A DNA stretch of 64,000 bases from Maricaulaceae bacterium (lineage in GTDB: Bacteria > Pseudomonadota > Alphaproteobacteria > Caulobacterales > Maricaulaceae). Position 1 is the stretch's first letter. Each line of letters begins with the position of its first letter. A model generated the notes under the pieces. It worked only from the letters and a program-made list of their open reading frames with translations. It was not told the DNA's origin and searched no databases. Both the position numbers and the translations under genes were made by a program. Where the stretch lies: positions 1 to 64,000 of the forward strand of contig JAHCJP010000004.1 in NCBI GenBank assembly GCA_026126205.1, read 5' to 3'. Of the stretch, positions 1-9,219 are shown piece after piece.

Positions 1-323
1 CGTCGGCCGAGGTGCCGGCCGAGCTGGTCGAGAAGGAGCGCAAGATCGCCGCCGAGAAGGCCGCCGAGAGCGGCAAGCCGGCCGACATCGTCGCCAAGAT
101 GGTCGAAGGCTCGGTGCAGAAGTTCCTCAAGGAAGTCAGCCTGCTCGATCAGGTGTTCGTCAAGGCCGCCGACGGCAAGCAGACCGTCGGCGCGATGCTC
201 AAGGCCGCCAAGACCGAGGTGAAGGGCTTCACCCTGTACGTGGTGGGCGAAGGCATCGAGAAGAAGGTCGACGACTTCGCGGCCGAAGTGGCGGCCCAAG
301 TCGCTGCGGCCAAGGGCGCCTGA
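1..323 (+). CDS. tsf: Elongation factor Ts, C-terminal part (5' end outside window)
   Basis: This is the last ~107 codons of translation elongation factor Ts, the cytosolic nucleotide exchange factor for EF-Tu. The frame is open from base 3 and ends at the TGA at 321-323. The segment around [17 protein letters not shown] and the tail [16 protein letters not shown] are typical of the EF-Ts C-terminal region, and the Lys/Glu/Ala-rich ending resembles Burkholderiales sequences (from memory). It is followed by pyrH and frr, the usual tsf-pyrH-frr order. It belongs to the short betaproteobacterial-looking segment at the start of the window, not to the alphaproteobacterial remainder. Confidence 0.93.
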   Translation, partial: SAEVPAELVEKERKIAAEKAAESGKPADIVAKMVEGSVQKFLKEVSLLDQVFVKAADGKQTVGAMLKAAKTEVKGFTLYVVGEGIEKKVDDFAAEVAAQVAAAKGA

Positions 324-339
324 GGTAGGGGTCGGAAAA

Positions 340-358
340 CGGGGAGCGAGGCTCCCCG
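340..358 (+). terminator. Perfect hairpin between tsf and pyrH
   Basis: CGGGGAGC (340-347), a GAG loop and GCTCCCCG (351-358) form a perfect 8-bp stem 17 bases after the tsf stop. No T-tract follows, so it may attenuate transcription or protect the rpsB-tsf message 3' end rather than act as a full terminator. Confidence 0.4.
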
Positions 359-410
359 GCCGATTAGACTTGCGCACCACGAGAACCGCCCCGCGCCTGG
401 AGCCGCCTGC

Positions 411-1121
411 ATGCCCGCCTACAAACGTATCCTGCTGAAACTCTCCGGCGAGGCCCTGATGGGCGACGATGCCTACGGCATCAACCGCTCGACCATCGTG
501 CGCATGGTGCGCGAGGTGCAGGAGGTGACGCAGCTGGGCTGCGAGGTGGCGGTGGTGATCGGCGGCGGCAACATCTTCCGCGGCGTGGCCGGCGGTTCGG
601 TCGGCATGGACCGCGCCACCGCCGACTACATGGGCATGCTCGCCACCGTGATGAACGCGCTGGCGCTGGCCGACACCATGCGCCAGGAAGGCATGACGGC
701 GCGCGTGATGAGCGCCATCGGCATCGAGCAGGTGGTCGAGCCCTACGTGCGGCCGAAGGCGCTGCAGTACCTCGAGGAAGGCAAGATCGTCGTATTCGCC
801 GCCGGCACCGGCAACCCCTTCTTCACCACCGACACGGCGGCCGCGTTGCGCGGCGCCGAGATCGGCGCGCAGGTGGTGCTCAAGGCCACCAAGGTCGACG
901 GCGTCTACAGCGCCGACCCGAAGAAGGACCCGACCGCCACGCGCTACACGCAGATCAGCTTCGACGAGGCGATCTCGAAGAACCTGCAGGTGATGGACGC
1001 CACCGCCTTCGCGCTGTGCCGCGACCAGAAACTGCCCATCAAGGTGTTTTCCATCTTCAAGCCCGGCGCGTTGAAGCGCGTGGTGCAGGGCGAGGACGAA
1101 GGCACGCTGGTGCACGTCTGA
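411..1121 (+). CDS. pyrH: UMP kinase
   Basis: UMP kinase phosphorylates UMP to UDP with ATP and is the committed pyrimidine nucleotide kinase of bacteria. The 236-residue product matches the usual family length. The amino-acid kinase fold is shown by the N-terminal LLKLSGEAL motif, the IGGGNIFRG loop and the C-terminal [17 protein letters not shown] segment that closes the nucleotide site. The ATG at 411 gives the expected start a few residues before the LLKLSGE motif. It lies in the conserved tsf-pyrH-frr-uppS order and was probably made from the same message as frr, 24 bases downstream. Confidence 0.97.
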   Translation: MPAYKRILLKLSGEALMGDDAYGINRSTIVRMVREVQEVTQLGCEVAVVIGGGNIFRGVAGGSVGMDRATADYMGMLATVMNALALADTMRQEGMTARVMSAIGIEQVVEPYVRPKALQYLEEGKIVVFAAGTGNPFFTTDTAAALRGAEIGAQVVLKATKVDGVYSADPKKDPTATRYTQISFDEAISKNLQVMDATAFALCRDQKLPIKVFSIFKPGALKRVVQGEDEGTLVHV

Positions 1122-1145
1122 GGGTGTAGACGAACGGAGCATGAC

Positions 1146-1706
1146 ATGACTGTTGCCGACATCAAGAAGACCGCCGAGACCAAGATGGCCAAGACCATCG
1201 AGGCCTTCAAGGTCGAACTGCAGAAGATCCGCACCGGCCGCGCCCACCCGGGCATCCTCGACCAGGTGCATGTCGACTACTACGGCTCGATGGTGCCGAT
1301 CAGCCAGGTCGCCAACGTCTCGCTGCTCGATGCCCGCACGATCTCCGTGCAGCCCTGGGAGAAGGGCATGGGCGCGAAGATCGAGAAGGCGATCCGCGAG
1401 TCGGATCTGGGCCTGAACCCGTCCGCGCAGGGCGACCTGCTGCGCGTGCCGATGCCGCCGCTCACCGAGGAGCGCCGCAAGGATCTGACCAAGGTCGTGC
1501 GCCATGCCGGCGAAGAGGCCCGCATCGCCACGCGCAACCTGCGCCGCGACGCCAACGAGCACCTGAAGAAGCTGCTCAAGGACAAGGAGATCTCCGAGGA
1601 CGACGAGCGCCGCGCGCAGGAGCAGATCCAGCGCCTGACCGACGGCTCGATCGCCGAGATCGACCGGCTGGTCAGCTCCAAGGAAGCGGAGATCCTGGCC
1701 GTCTGA
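1146..1706 (+). CDS. frr: Ribosome recycling factor
   Basis: Ribosome recycling factor works with EF-G to split post-termination ribosomes. The 186-residue length is exactly that of the family. The [12 protein letters not shown] segment near residue 28, the VQPWEKGM segment near residue 73 and the long charged C-terminal helices ([20 protein letters not shown]) are characteristic of the two-domain, tRNA-shaped protein. Its TGA stop overlaps the uppS ATG by one base, so the two are likely translationally coupled. Confidence 0.97.
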   Translation: MTVADIKKTAETKMAKTIEAFKVELQKIRTGRAHPGILDQVHVDYYGSMVPISQVANVSLLDARTISVQPWEKGMGAKIEKAIRESDLGLNPSAQGDLLRVPMPPLTEERRKDLTKVVRHAGEEARIATRNLRRDANEHLKKLLKDKEISEDDERRAQEQIQRLTDGSIAEIDRLVSSKEAEILAV

Positions 1707-2440
1707 TGGCTTCCGACGCCGGCATCCCGCGCCACGTCGCCATCGTGATGGACGGCAACGGCCGCTGGGCCAAGCGCCGCTACCTGCCGCGCGTGTTCGG
1801 GCACAAGGCCGGCGTCGACACGCTGGTCAAGACGGTGCTGGCCTGCGCCGACCGCGGCATCGAGCACCTGACGGTGTTCGCCTTCTCCTCCGAGAACTGG
1901 AAGCGCCCGGCCGAGGAAGTGTCCTTCCTGATGGGCCTGGTGCTGGTGGCGGTGGAGAAGTACCTCGCCAAGCTGGCTTCGCGCGGCGTGCGCATCCGCA
2001 TGATCGGCGACCGCAATCAGCTCAACGAACGCCTGCGCCAGGCCTGCGATCACGCCGAATCGAGCACCGCGCACAACACGCGCATCACGCTGTGGGTGGC
2101 CTTCGCCTACGGCGGCCGCTGGGACATCGTGCAGGCCTGCCAGGCCGCGATGCGCGCCGGCGTGAACCCCGACGGCCTCGACGAGGCCACGCTGGCGCGC
2201 TACATGTGCTTCGGCGACGCGCCCGACCCCGATCTGCTCATCCGCACCGGCGGCGAAGTGCGCATCAGCAACTTCCTGCTCTGGCAGGCGGCGTATTCGG
2301 AACTCGTCTTCAGCGACTGCCTCTGGCCCGACTTCGACGAAGCCGAACTCGACAAGGCGATCGCCGCCTACGCCGGCCGCGACCGCCGCTTCGGCCTCGT
2401 CAAGACGTCGCCCGTGGCGGCGCAGGCCCCGGCCAACTGA
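1706..2440 (+). CDS. uppS: Undecaprenyl diphosphate synthase (cis-prenyltransferase)
   Basis: This enzyme condenses isopentenyl diphosphate onto farnesyl diphosphate to make C55 undecaprenyl diphosphate, the carrier lipid for peptidoglycan. Family motifs are clear: HVAIVMDGNGRWAK at the N-terminus with the catalytic Asp, TVFAFSSENWKRP, and DPDLLIRTGGEVRISNFLLW near the C-terminus. The length of 244 residues is normal. Neighbours frr (one-base overlap) and the start of cdsA two bases downstream match the standard uppS-cdsA order. The sequence has a betaproteobacterial character. Confidence 0.96.
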   Translation: MASDAGIPRHVAIVMDGNGRWAKRRYLPRVFGHKAGVDTLVKTVLACADRGIEHLTVFAFSSENWKRPAEEVSFLMGLVLVAVEKYLAKLASRGVRIRMIGDRNQLNERLRQACDHAESSTAHNTRITLWVAFAYGGRWDIVQACQAAMRAGVNPDGLDEATLARYMCFGDAPDPDLLIRTGGEVRISNFLLWQAAYSELVFSDCLWPDFDEAELDKAIAAYAGRDRRFGLVKTSPVAAQAPAN

Positions 2441-2442
2441 CC

Positions 2443-2961
2443 ATGCTCAAGCAGCGTGTCATCACCGCCATCGTGTTGCTGGCGCTGCTGTTGCCCGCAC
2501 TCTTCGCGGCGTCGCCCTGGCCGTTCGCCGTGCTGACGCTGCTCCTGATCGGCGCGGCGGGCTGGGAGTGGGGCCGTCTCAACAACGCCGGCGCCGGCCT
2601 GGCCGTCGCGATGGGCGTGCTGCTGGCGCTGGCCGGCGCCGCCGCGCTGGCGCTGGGCATGGCGCTGTTCGCGCCCGGCTGGGTCGGCGGCGGCGACGCG
2701 AAACTGTTCGCGGCGGCGGCGTTGTGGTTCGGCTGGCCGGGCGCGGGCGAATTCGCGCTGAAGGCGGTGCTGGCCGGCGGGGCGCTGGCGCTGATCCTGA
2801 TCATCCTGCGGCGGCTGGCGCCGGCCACGGGCCTGCCGGCCGGGTGGGTGGCGAAATCGCCGCTGGCCGAGGGCGCGCCCGCGCCTTACGGGATCGCGCT
2901 CGCCGCCGGCGCGCTGTGGACGCTGCCGAATGCATCGATTTTCGCCGCGGCGGTCAGTTGA
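2443..2961 (+). CDS. Chimeric frame: cdsA N-terminus joined to cpaA (prepilin peptidase) C-terminus
   Basis: This 172-residue frame joins two unrelated partial genes in phase. Residues 1 to about 45-50 (MLKQRVITAIVLLALLLPAL through GWEWGRLNN) are the membrane N-terminus of phosphatidate cytidylyltransferase CdsA, expected after uppS. From roughly residue 65 the sequence becomes GWVGGGDAKLFAAAALW, the hallmark of the CpaA/TadV prepilin peptidase with its GGGDxK active-site region, followed by membrane helices. CdsA lacks all of its catalytic C-terminus (normally ~270 residues), and CpaA lacks its N-terminal helices. cpaB follows, as in cpa loci. I infer an assembly join of two genomes rather than a working fusion protein. 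Confidence 0.85.
   Translation: MLKQRVITAIVLLALLLPALFAASPWPFAVLTLLLIGAAGWEWGRLNNAGAGLAVAMGVLLALAGAAALALGMALFAPGWVGGGDAKLFAAAALWFGWPGAGEFALKAVLAGGALALILIILRRLAPATGLPAGWVAKSPLAEGAPAPYGIALAAGALWTLPNASIFAAAVS
2580..2660. other. Probable chimeric junction between two source genomes
   Basis: Left of this interval the genes are tsf-pyrH-frr-uppS-cdsA with a betaproteobacterial look; right of it the genes are an alphaproteobacterial cpa pilus locus. The switch occurs within a run of near-repetitive GCGCTGGC/GCCGGCGCC sequence, which offers short homology for an assembler or a recombination event. The exact base cannot be fixed by eye. Confidence 0.75.
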
Positions 2962-3120
2962 GCATTAACCCTCGATCAGGCCGCCCTGCGGTTTGTGCCC
3001 GGGTGCAAGGCATTCGCCCGATAGTGTTAACGCGGCTTTGAGAAATTCGGAGTCTGATCGGACGTGCGACCGTGCGCGCAGTGCGCCGGAATCTGTTGCG
3101 CACCAAGGGGATCAGCGCCG

Positions 3121-3945
3121 ATGAACGCCGCCCGAATCGCCATCCTGGCCGCCGCCGCGATCGCCGCGATCGCCGCCGCGTTCTTCGTGCACCGCGCCAT
3201 GTCCACCCGGGAAGCGCCGGTGGTGGTGCAGGCCGCGCCGGAGCCGGCCCGGCCCGCGACCCGGGTTCTGGCGGTGCGGCAGGACCTTGGCGCGGGCGCC
3301 CGCGTGCGCGCGCAGGATCTCTACTGGCAGGCTTGGCCCGACGAGGCGCTGAGCCCTGCCTATCTGACCGAAGCGCGCAATCCGGGCGCGGTGGACGAGT
3401 TCACCGGCTCTGTGGTGCGTATCCCGCTGATGCGCGGCGAGCCGGTGACGGCGCAGAAACTGGTGCGCCCCGGCGATCATGGTTTCATGTCCGCCGTTCT
3501 GGAGCCCGGCATGCGCGCCGTGGCGGTGCCGATCTCGGCCCAGACCGGCGCCGGCGGCTTCATCCTGCCCAATGACCGTATTGACCTGATCGTCACCTAT
3601 GAAGGCGACGGCGGCGCCTCGGCGCGGCGGCGCTTCTATGTCGCCGAGACCGTGGTCGAGAACGTGCGCGTGCTGGCCATTGACCAGCTGATCACCGGCG
3701 ACAACCAGGCGGTTCTGGGGTCCACCGCGACGCTGGAGCTGACCCCCGACCAGGCCCATGCGGTGGCGCAGGCGCAAGCGCAGGGTTCGCTGTCGCTGGC
3801 GCTGCGCAGCCTCGCCGACGGTGACGGCGGACCGCGAATGGCCGGGATGCGCCGGCGGCCGGCGGAGGAAGAAACCGGCTCGCGCGACGGAGTTCAGGTC
3901 TATCGCTACGGACGCGGCCGCCTGGTCGCGGTCCAGAACGATTAG
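3121..3945 (+). CDS. cpaB: Flp pilus assembly protein CpaB (RcpC family)
   Basis: CpaB is a periplasmic/inner-membrane factor that supports the CpaC secretin in Tad (type IVc) pilus assembly. The 274-residue product starts with a single N-terminal membrane anchor (IAILAAAAIAAIAAAFFVH). It then has a SAF domain, seen as VLAVRQDLGAGARVRAQDLYW followed by PLMRGEPVTAQKLV, and the conserved block GMRAVAVPIS...GGFILPNDRIDLIVTY near residues 135-165. The ATG at 3121 places the anchor at the start; upstream frame-open sequence is not conserved. cpaC begins 13 bases after the stop. Confidence 0.93.
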   Translation: MNAARIAILAAAAIAAIAAAFFVHRAMSTREAPVVVQAAPEPARPATRVLAVRQDLGAGARVRAQDLYWQAWPDEALSPAYLTEARNPGAVDEFTGSVVRIPLMRGEPVTAQKLVRPGDHGFMSAVLEPGMRAVAVPISAQTGAGGFILPNDRIDLIVTYEGDGGASARRRFYVAETVVENVRVLAIDQLITGDNQAVLGSTATLELTPDQAHAVAQAQAQGSLSLALRSLADGDGGPRMAGMRRRPAEEETGSRDGVQVYRYGRGRLVAVQND

Positions 3946-3958
3946 GGAGAGCGGCGGG

Positions 3959-5419
3959 ATGACGATGATGCGCACGCTTCTCCTGGCCCTTGCGATGGCC
4001 ATTCTGGGCGCTGCGGCGGCGCAGGCCCAGTCCAGCGGCACGCTGCAGGTTCATATCCGCCACCCGGGGGTCGGCGCGGCGTCGGAATCGCTGCTGCTGC
4101 CGCACAACAAGGCCGCGGTGATCCACCTGCCGATCGACGCCGCCGAGGTGATGGTGACGAACCCGGCTATCGCCGAGGCCGCGATCCGCACCCCGCGCCG
4201 GGCCTATCTGCTGGGCATGACCGTCGGCCAGACCAACGCCTTTTTCTTCGACGCCGACGGCAATCTGATCCTTGATCTCGACATCCGCGTGGAGCGCGAT
4301 CTGCGCGGTCTGCAGGACATGCTGCACCGGCTGACGCCCGGCGCGCGCATCACCGCCGAAGCCGTGAACGACCACATCGTGCTCACCGGCTCGGCGCCCA
4401 ACGCGGCGTCGGCCGATACGGCGCTGCAGCTGGCGCGCCGCTGGGCGGGCGATGAGGACCGGGTTCTGTCGATGCTGGCCATCGAGGGACGCGAGCAGGT
4501 GATGCTGCGCGTGCGCATCGTTGAAATGCAACGCACCATCGTGCGCCAGCTCGGCATCAATCTCGGCGCGACCGGCCAGTATGACCAGGTGAACTTCTCG
4601 ATCGCGACGCAGAACGAGTTCTCGCTGGTCGGCCGGTTCCTGAACGGCCTGACCGGCCAGTTCAGCTACACAAACCCCGCGCAAAGCGGCGCGGTGCAGA
4701 CCGCGGAGGGCTTGCTGCAGGCGCTGGAGCGCGTCGGGCTGGTGCGGACGCTGGCCGAACCGAACCTGACCGCGATCACGGGCGAGTCCGCCAATTTCCT
4801 CGCTGGCGGGGAATTTCCCGTACCGGTCGGGCGTGACCGCGACGGCAACATCACCGTCGAGTTCAAGCCGTTCGGCGTCGGTCTCGGCTTCACGCCGGTC
4901 GTGCTGTCCGAGGGCCGCATCTCGATGCGCATCTCCACCGAGGTGTCGGAGCTGACCAACCAGGGCGCCTTGCAGATGGGCCAGCAGGTGGTCCGCGACG
5001 AGGACGGCAATGTCATCGGCACGGTGCCGGGCGTGACCATCCAGGGGCTGAACGTGCGCCGCGCCGAGACGACTGTGGAGCTGCCCTCGGGCGGCAGCCT
5101 GGTTCTGGCCGGTCTGATCCAGGAGGAGACACGCCAGAATCTCGACGCCGTGCCGGGCATTCACCAGGTGCCGGTGCTGGGCGCGCTGTTCCGTTCGCGC
5201 GACTACGAGAACCGTGAAACCGAGCTGGTGATCATCGTCACCCCGTATCTGGTCGACCCCACGCGGCCGTCGAGCCTGGCGACGCCGGCCGACGGGTTCG
5301 CCGCCGCCAGCGAGGTGGAATCCTTTTTCTTCGGCCACATCAACCGCGTCTACGGCGTCTCCGGATCCCGCACCGCAGAGCGGCGCTGGAACGGACCGGT
5401 CGGGTTCATCATCGAATGA
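3959..5419 (+). CDS. cpaC: Outer-membrane secretin CpaC of the Tad pilus
   Basis: CpaC forms the outer-membrane ring through which the Flp pilus passes. The 486-residue protein has a signal peptide (MTMMRTLLLALAMAILGAAA, cleaved after AQA), an N-terminal pilus domain with the LPHNKAAVIHLP-type segment, a BON/N1-like middle (ITAEAVNDHIVLTGSA), and the secretin C-domain. The secretin signature is near residues 400-440: VPGIHQVPVLGALFRSRDY followed by TELVIIVTPYLVDP. Its TGA overlaps the cpaD start by four bases, indicating coupled translation. Confidence 0.95.
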   Translation: MTMMRTLLLALAMAILGAAAAQAQSSGTLQVHIRHPGVGAASESLLLPHNKAAVIHLPIDAAEVMVTNPAIAEAAIRTPRRAYLLGMTVGQTNAFFFDADGNLILDLDIRVERDLRGLQDMLHRLTPGARITAEAVNDHIVLTGSAPNAASADTALQLARRWAGDEDRVLSMLAIEGREQVMLRVRIVEMQRTIVRQLGINLGATGQYDQVNFSIATQNEFSLVGRFLNGLTGQFSYTNPAQSGAVQTAEGLLQALERVGLVRTLAEPNLTAITGESANFLAGGEFPVPVGRDRDGNITVEFKPFGVGLGFTPVVLSEGRISMRISTEVSELTNQGALQMGQQVVRDEDGNVIGTVPGVTIQGLNVRRAETTVELPSGGSLVLAGLIQEETRQNLDAVPGIHQVPVLGALFRSRDYENRETELVIIVTPYLVDPTRPSSLATPADGFAAASEVESFFFGHINRVYGVSGSRTAERRWNGPVGFIIE

Positions 5420-6099
5420 AGGGCATGGATATGAAGCCGCTTGCACTGATCGCCGTTTTCGCCGCCGCCCTTGGCGCGGCCGGCTGCTACACCATGCCGC
5501 CGGACCGCGGGCTGCCGCAGCCGGTGGTGCGCGCCGAGACCGTGCGGGTGAATCTCGAGGTCGACGCCCAGAACGGCGGGCTGCGCGGTGACGCCTGGTG
5601 GCTGATGGAGCAGGCGGCGGCGGAGTATCGCTCGCGCGGCCGCGGCCCTCTGGTGATCAGCTTTCCGCGTGACGCCGCAAACTCCGGGGCTGCGCTGTCC
5701 GCCGCCGGCGAGGCGCGCGCCTTCTTCCATGGCCGCGGCGTGGATTCGCGTATGATCGCCGAGGGCGCCTATGACGCGCGCGGCATGGCGACGGCCCCGG
5801 TGATGGTGTCTTTCATGCGCTATGTCGCCGAGGCGCCGGAAGAATGCGACGCGGGCTGGACCAATCTCGCCTTCGAGGCCGACAACCGCGCCCAGCCGCG
5901 CTTCGGCTGCTTCATGGCGGCTAACCTGGCCGCGCAGATCGGCGACGCCTACGACCTGGTGGAGCCGCGCGATTCCGACGCCCCGGACTCCGCGCGCCGC
6001 GCGACGGTGCTGGAGCGCTACCGCGCGGGTGAATCCACGGCGTCACAACGCAGCGAACATGAGAGCGGCGCCGTAAGCAGCGCCGTAGGCAGACAGTGA
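5416..6099 (+). CDS. cpaD: Pilus assembly lipoprotein CpaD
   Basis: CpaD is a small outer-membrane lipoprotein of the Tad pilus that is thought to act with the secretin. The 227-residue product has a lipoprotein signal ending in the lipobox LGAAGC (Cys24). The conserved C-terminal block FGCFMAANLAAQIGDAYDLVEPR is the best family marker. The ATG at 5416 overlaps the cpaC stop; the ATGs at codons 4 and 6 would give nearly the same signal peptide. The last ~30 residues are Ser/Glu-rich and unlike the core. Confidence 0.9.
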   Translation: MKGMDMKPLALIAVFAAALGAAGCYTMPPDRGLPQPVVRAETVRVNLEVDAQNGGLRGDAWWLMEQAAAEYRSRGRGPLVISFPRDAANSGAALSAAGEARAFFHGRGVDSRMIAEGAYDARGMATAPVMVSFMRYVAEAPEECDAGWTNLAFEADNRAQPRFGCFMAANLAAQIGDAYDLVEPRDSDAPDSARRATVLERYRAGESTASQRSEHESGAVSSAVGRQ

Positions 6100-6113
6100 G
6101 ACAGGCTCTGGAC

Positions 6114-7697
6114 ATGGCCGACGCGAACGCCCTTCAGGATGATGATTTCCTCGAGGACGAGGATCCCTTCCTCGACGCGGAGGAGGTGGAGCGCCTGATG
6201 CTGGGCGACGAGGCCCCGGCGCCGCAGCCGGAGACCCCGGCGCCGGCCCCCACCCCAGCCGCGCCGCGCCCGCAAGGCCGCGCGCCCTTCGGCGCCGGCG
6301 GGCAGACCGCGCGCCAGGCGGAGACCTATTATGACGAGGATCCGGCGCCGCCTGCCGCTGCGGCGCCTCCTGCTCAGGCCGCGCCTGCTGCGACCACGCC
6401 GGCGCGCAATTGGTCCGGTTTCGATCCCGAGGCTTACAGGCCGGCGGCGGTTGTGCATGGCGCCGTCGATGACGCGATCTCTGGCGAGGTGGACGATGAC
6501 GCGCCGGACCAGCCGGTGCCGCGCATCACCATCGAGGCGTTCTGCGAACGGCCTGAGACCGGCGCGCTGATCCACCACGCCGGCGCTGACCGCCGACTGG
6601 CCAAGGCGCACCTGGGCGTACAACTGGGCGGTCTGCCCGCCGCCATCGAGCGCTATCACGACCAATCGACGCCAAACCTGCTGATCGTCGAGACCGGCAT
6701 GCGTGGTCAGGGCTTGTTCGAGCAGCTGGAAGAGCTGGCCGGGGTCTGTGATGCGGACACCAAGGTGGTGATCGTCGGGGCGACGAACGACATCGCGCTG
6801 TATCGCGATCTCATCAAACGGGGCGTGAGCGAATACCTGGTGCCGCCCTTTACGCCGCTGCAGTTGATCCGCGCCATATCCGGCCTGTATCTGGACCCCG
6901 ATGCGCCGTTCGCCGGCAAGACGGTGGCGTTCGTGGGGGCCAAGGGCGGCGCAGGCTCTTCCACCATCGCCCATAACGTCGCCTGGTGCGTGGCCGAAAA
7001 CGCCCAGTCCGACGCGGTTCTGGTCGACCTAGACCTGTCCTTCGGCACTGCGGGGCTCGATTTCAATCAGGATCCCGCCCAGAATCTCGGCGACGCGCTG
7101 GCCGAGCCGGACCGGCTCGACGACGCGCTGCTCGACCGGCTGCTGGTGCGGTGTTCGGAACACCTGACCCTGTTCTCCGCCCCGGCGACGCTGGACAAGG
7201 ACTGGGATTTCTCTTCGACGGCGTTCGAGACGGTGCTGGACAAGGTGCGCCGCCAGGCGCCCTTTATCGCGCTGGATCTGCCGCACGCCTGGTCACCCTG
7301 GGTGCGCCGCACGCTGGTGTCGGCCGATCAGGTGGTGGTCACCGTGTCCCCCGACCTCGCATCGTTGCGCAACGCCAAGAACCTGTTCGATCTGGTGGCC
7401 GCCGCGCGGCCCAATGACGAGCCGCCGAAGGTCGTTGTCAATATGGCCGGCGTACCGAAACGGCCCGAGATTCCGGTGAAGGATTTCGCCGACGCGCTGG
7501 GCGTGGCGCCGATCCTTGTGCTGCCGTTCGAGCCGGAGCTGTTCGGCAAGGCGGCCAATAACGGCCAGATGGTGGGCGAGCTGGACCCCAAGTCCAAGGC
7601 TGCGGAAGGCTTCGCCTATCTCGCCGGTCTGCTCACCGGCCGCATCGCCGCACCAAAGAAACGAACACTGGTCGCCAAACTGTTTGGACGGAGGTAG
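6114..7697 (+). CDS. cpaE: Pilus assembly ATPase-like protein CpaE (TadZ)
   Basis: CpaE/TadZ localises the Tad secretion machine, commonly at a pole. The 527-residue product has an acidic, Ala/Pro-rich disordered N-terminus (to ~110), a receiver-like domain (LLIVETGM near residue 185 and VVIVGATND near 220) and a ParA/MinD-type ATPase domain. The last carries a deviant Walker A motif, GAKGGAGSSTIA, near residue 280. The ATG at 6114 was chosen. A GTG at 6096 overlapping the cpaD stop in a GTGA arrangement is a real alternative and would add six residues. cpaF follows four bases after the stop. Confidence 0.92.
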   Translation: MADANALQDDDFLEDEDPFLDAEEVERLMLGDEAPAPQPETPAPAPTPAAPRPQGRAPFGAGGQTARQAETYYDEDPAPPAAAAPPAQAAPAATTPARNWSGFDPEAYRPAAVVHGAVDDAISGEVDDDAPDQPVPRITIEAFCERPETGALIHHAGADRRLAKAHLGVQLGGLPAAIERYHDQSTPNLLIVETGMRGQGLFEQLEELAGVCDADTKVVIVGATNDIALYRDLIKRGVSEYLVPPFTPLQLIRAISGLYLDPDAPFAGKTVAFVGAKGGAGSSTIAHNVAWCVAENAQSDAVLVDLDLSFGTAGLDFNQDPAQNLGDALAEPDRLDDALLDRLLVRCSEHLTLFSAPATLDKDWDFSSTAFETVLDKVRRQAPFIALDLPHAWSPWVRRTLVSADQVVVTVSPDLASLRNAKNLFDLVAAARPNDEPPKVVVNMAGVPKRPEIPVKDFADALGVAPILVLPFEPELFGKAANNGQMVGELDPKSKAAEGFAYLAGLLTGRIAAPKKRTLVAKLFGRR

Positions 7698-7701
7698 CCG
7701 G

Positions 7702-9216
7702 ATGTTCGGCAAGCGCTCCGGCGGCCCCGTAACGCGCCCGGCTCTCGCCGAAGCTGCGGCTGCGGCCGCCGCTCCGGCTGCGGCGGCGGCGGTTGCGACA
7801 GCGCCGAAGCCGGCGCCAAAAGCCCCGGCGCCGAAACCGGGCCTGAAAGTCGCGGCCCCCGCGGCGGCGCGCCCGGCCTCGCCCATGGGCAAGCCCAAGC
7901 CGCCGCGGCCGGCGCCGGTGAACGCCGGCGGCGGGCGGTCGGAAGAATACTATTCAATGAAGACGACGATCTTCAACGCGCTGATCGACACCATCGATCT
8001 CGGCGCGCTGGCGCGGCTCGACAACGAGACCGCGGCCGAGGAGATCCGCGACATCGTCACCGAGATCATTTCGATCAAGAACGTGGCGATGTCGATCGCC
8101 GAGCAGGAAACCCTGCTGCAGGACATCTGCAACGACGTGCTGGGCTATGGCCCGCTGGAGCCGCTGCTGGCCCGCGACGACATCGCCGACATCATGGTCA
8201 ACGGCGCGGGCGATGTGTTCATCGAGGTCAGCGGCCGGGTGCAGAAGACCAATATCCGCTTCCGCGACAACGGACAGCTGATGAACATCTGCCAGCGCAT
8301 CGTCAGCCAGGTCGGCCGCCGCGTCGATGAATCCAGCCCCATCTGCGACGCGCGCCTGCCCGACGGCAGCCGGGTGAACGTCATCGCGCCGCCGCTGGCG
8401 CTGGACGGGCCGACGCTGACCATCCGGAAGTTCAAGAAAGACAAGCTGACCATGGACGACCTGGTCGGGTTCGGGTCGATCAGCCCCGCCGGCGCGCGGG
8501 TGCTGGCGGTGATCGGGGCGTCGCGCTGCAACGTGCTGATCTCCGGCGGCACCGGTTCGGGCAAGACCACCCTGCTCAACTGCATGACCGCTTTTATCGA
8601 GGAAGACGAGCGCATCATCACCTGCGAGGATGCCGCCGAGCTGCAATTGCAGCAGCCGCATGTGGTGCGGCTGGAGACGCGTCCGCCGAACCTGGAGGGC
8701 CAGGGGCAGGTGACCATGCGCGACCTGGTGCGCAACTGCTTGCGGATGCGGCCCGAGCGGATCATCGTCGGCGAGGTTCGCGGGCCGGAGGCTTTCGACC
8801 TGCTGCAGGCGATGAATACCGGCCATGACGGCTCGATGGGCACGCTGCACGCCAACAGCCCGCGCGAATCCCTGTCGCGCCTGGAATCGATGATCACCAT
8901 GGGCGGCTACAATCTGCCGTCCAAGACCATCCGCGAAATGATCTCCGGCTCCATAGACGTCGTGATCCAGGCCGCGCGCCTGCGCGACGGCAGCCGCCGC
9001 ATCACCCACATCTCCGAAGTGCTGGGGATGGAGGGCGACGTGATCATCACCCAGGACCTGGTGCTGTTCGAGATCGAGGGTGAGGACGAGAGCGGCCGCA
9101 TCATCGGCAAGCATGTCTCCACGGGCATCGCACGGCCGAAATTCTGGGATCGCGCACGTTATTACGGGCTCGACAAGGAACTGGCCAACGCCCTCGACGC
9201 TGCGGAAGGGGAATAG
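7702..9216 (+). CDS. cpaF: Pilus assembly secretion ATPase CpaF (TadA)
   Basis: CpaF is the hexameric cytoplasmic ATPase that powers Flp pilus extension (and, in Caulobacter-type Tad systems, retraction). The 504-residue protein begins with a low-complexity Ala/Pro/Lys region (about residues 10-75). The GSPII/E core has SSPICDARLPDGSRVNVIAPP, the Walker A SGGTGSGKTTLLN near residue 280, the Walker B-like RPERIIVGEVRGPEA, and the His box GHDGSMGTLHANSPRE. A GGAGG ribosome-binding site lies 7 bases before the ATG and supports this start. Confidence 0.96.
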   Translation: MFGKRSGGPVTRPALAEAAAAAAAPAAAAAVATAPKPAPKAPAPKPGLKVAAPAAARPASPMGKPKPPRPAPVNAGGGRSEEYYSMKTTIFNALIDTIDLGALARLDNETAAEEIRDIVTEIISIKNVAMSIAEQETLLQDICNDVLGYGPLEPLLARDDIADIMVNGAGDVFIEVSGRVQKTNIRFRDNGQLMNICQRIVSQVGRRVDESSPICDARLPDGSRVNVIAPPLALDGPTLTIRKFKKDKLTMDDLVGFGSISPAGARVLAVIGASRCNVLISGGTGSGKTTLLNCMTAFIEEDERIITCEDAAELQLQQPHVVRLETRPPNLEGQGQVTMRDLVRNCLRMRPERIIVGEVRGPEAFDLLQAMNTGHDGSMGTLHANSPRESLSRLESMITMGGYNLPSKTIREMISGSIDVVIQAARLRDGSRRITHISEVLGMEGDVIITQDLVLFEIEGEDESGRIIGKHVSTGIARPKFWDRARYYGLDKELANALDAAEGE

Positions 9217-9219
9217 GCG

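Noticed and set aside
3121..3945. A further cpaA or pilA gene in the gap 2962-3120
   Set aside because: The 159 bases before cpaB contain no frame with a pilin or peptidase motif.
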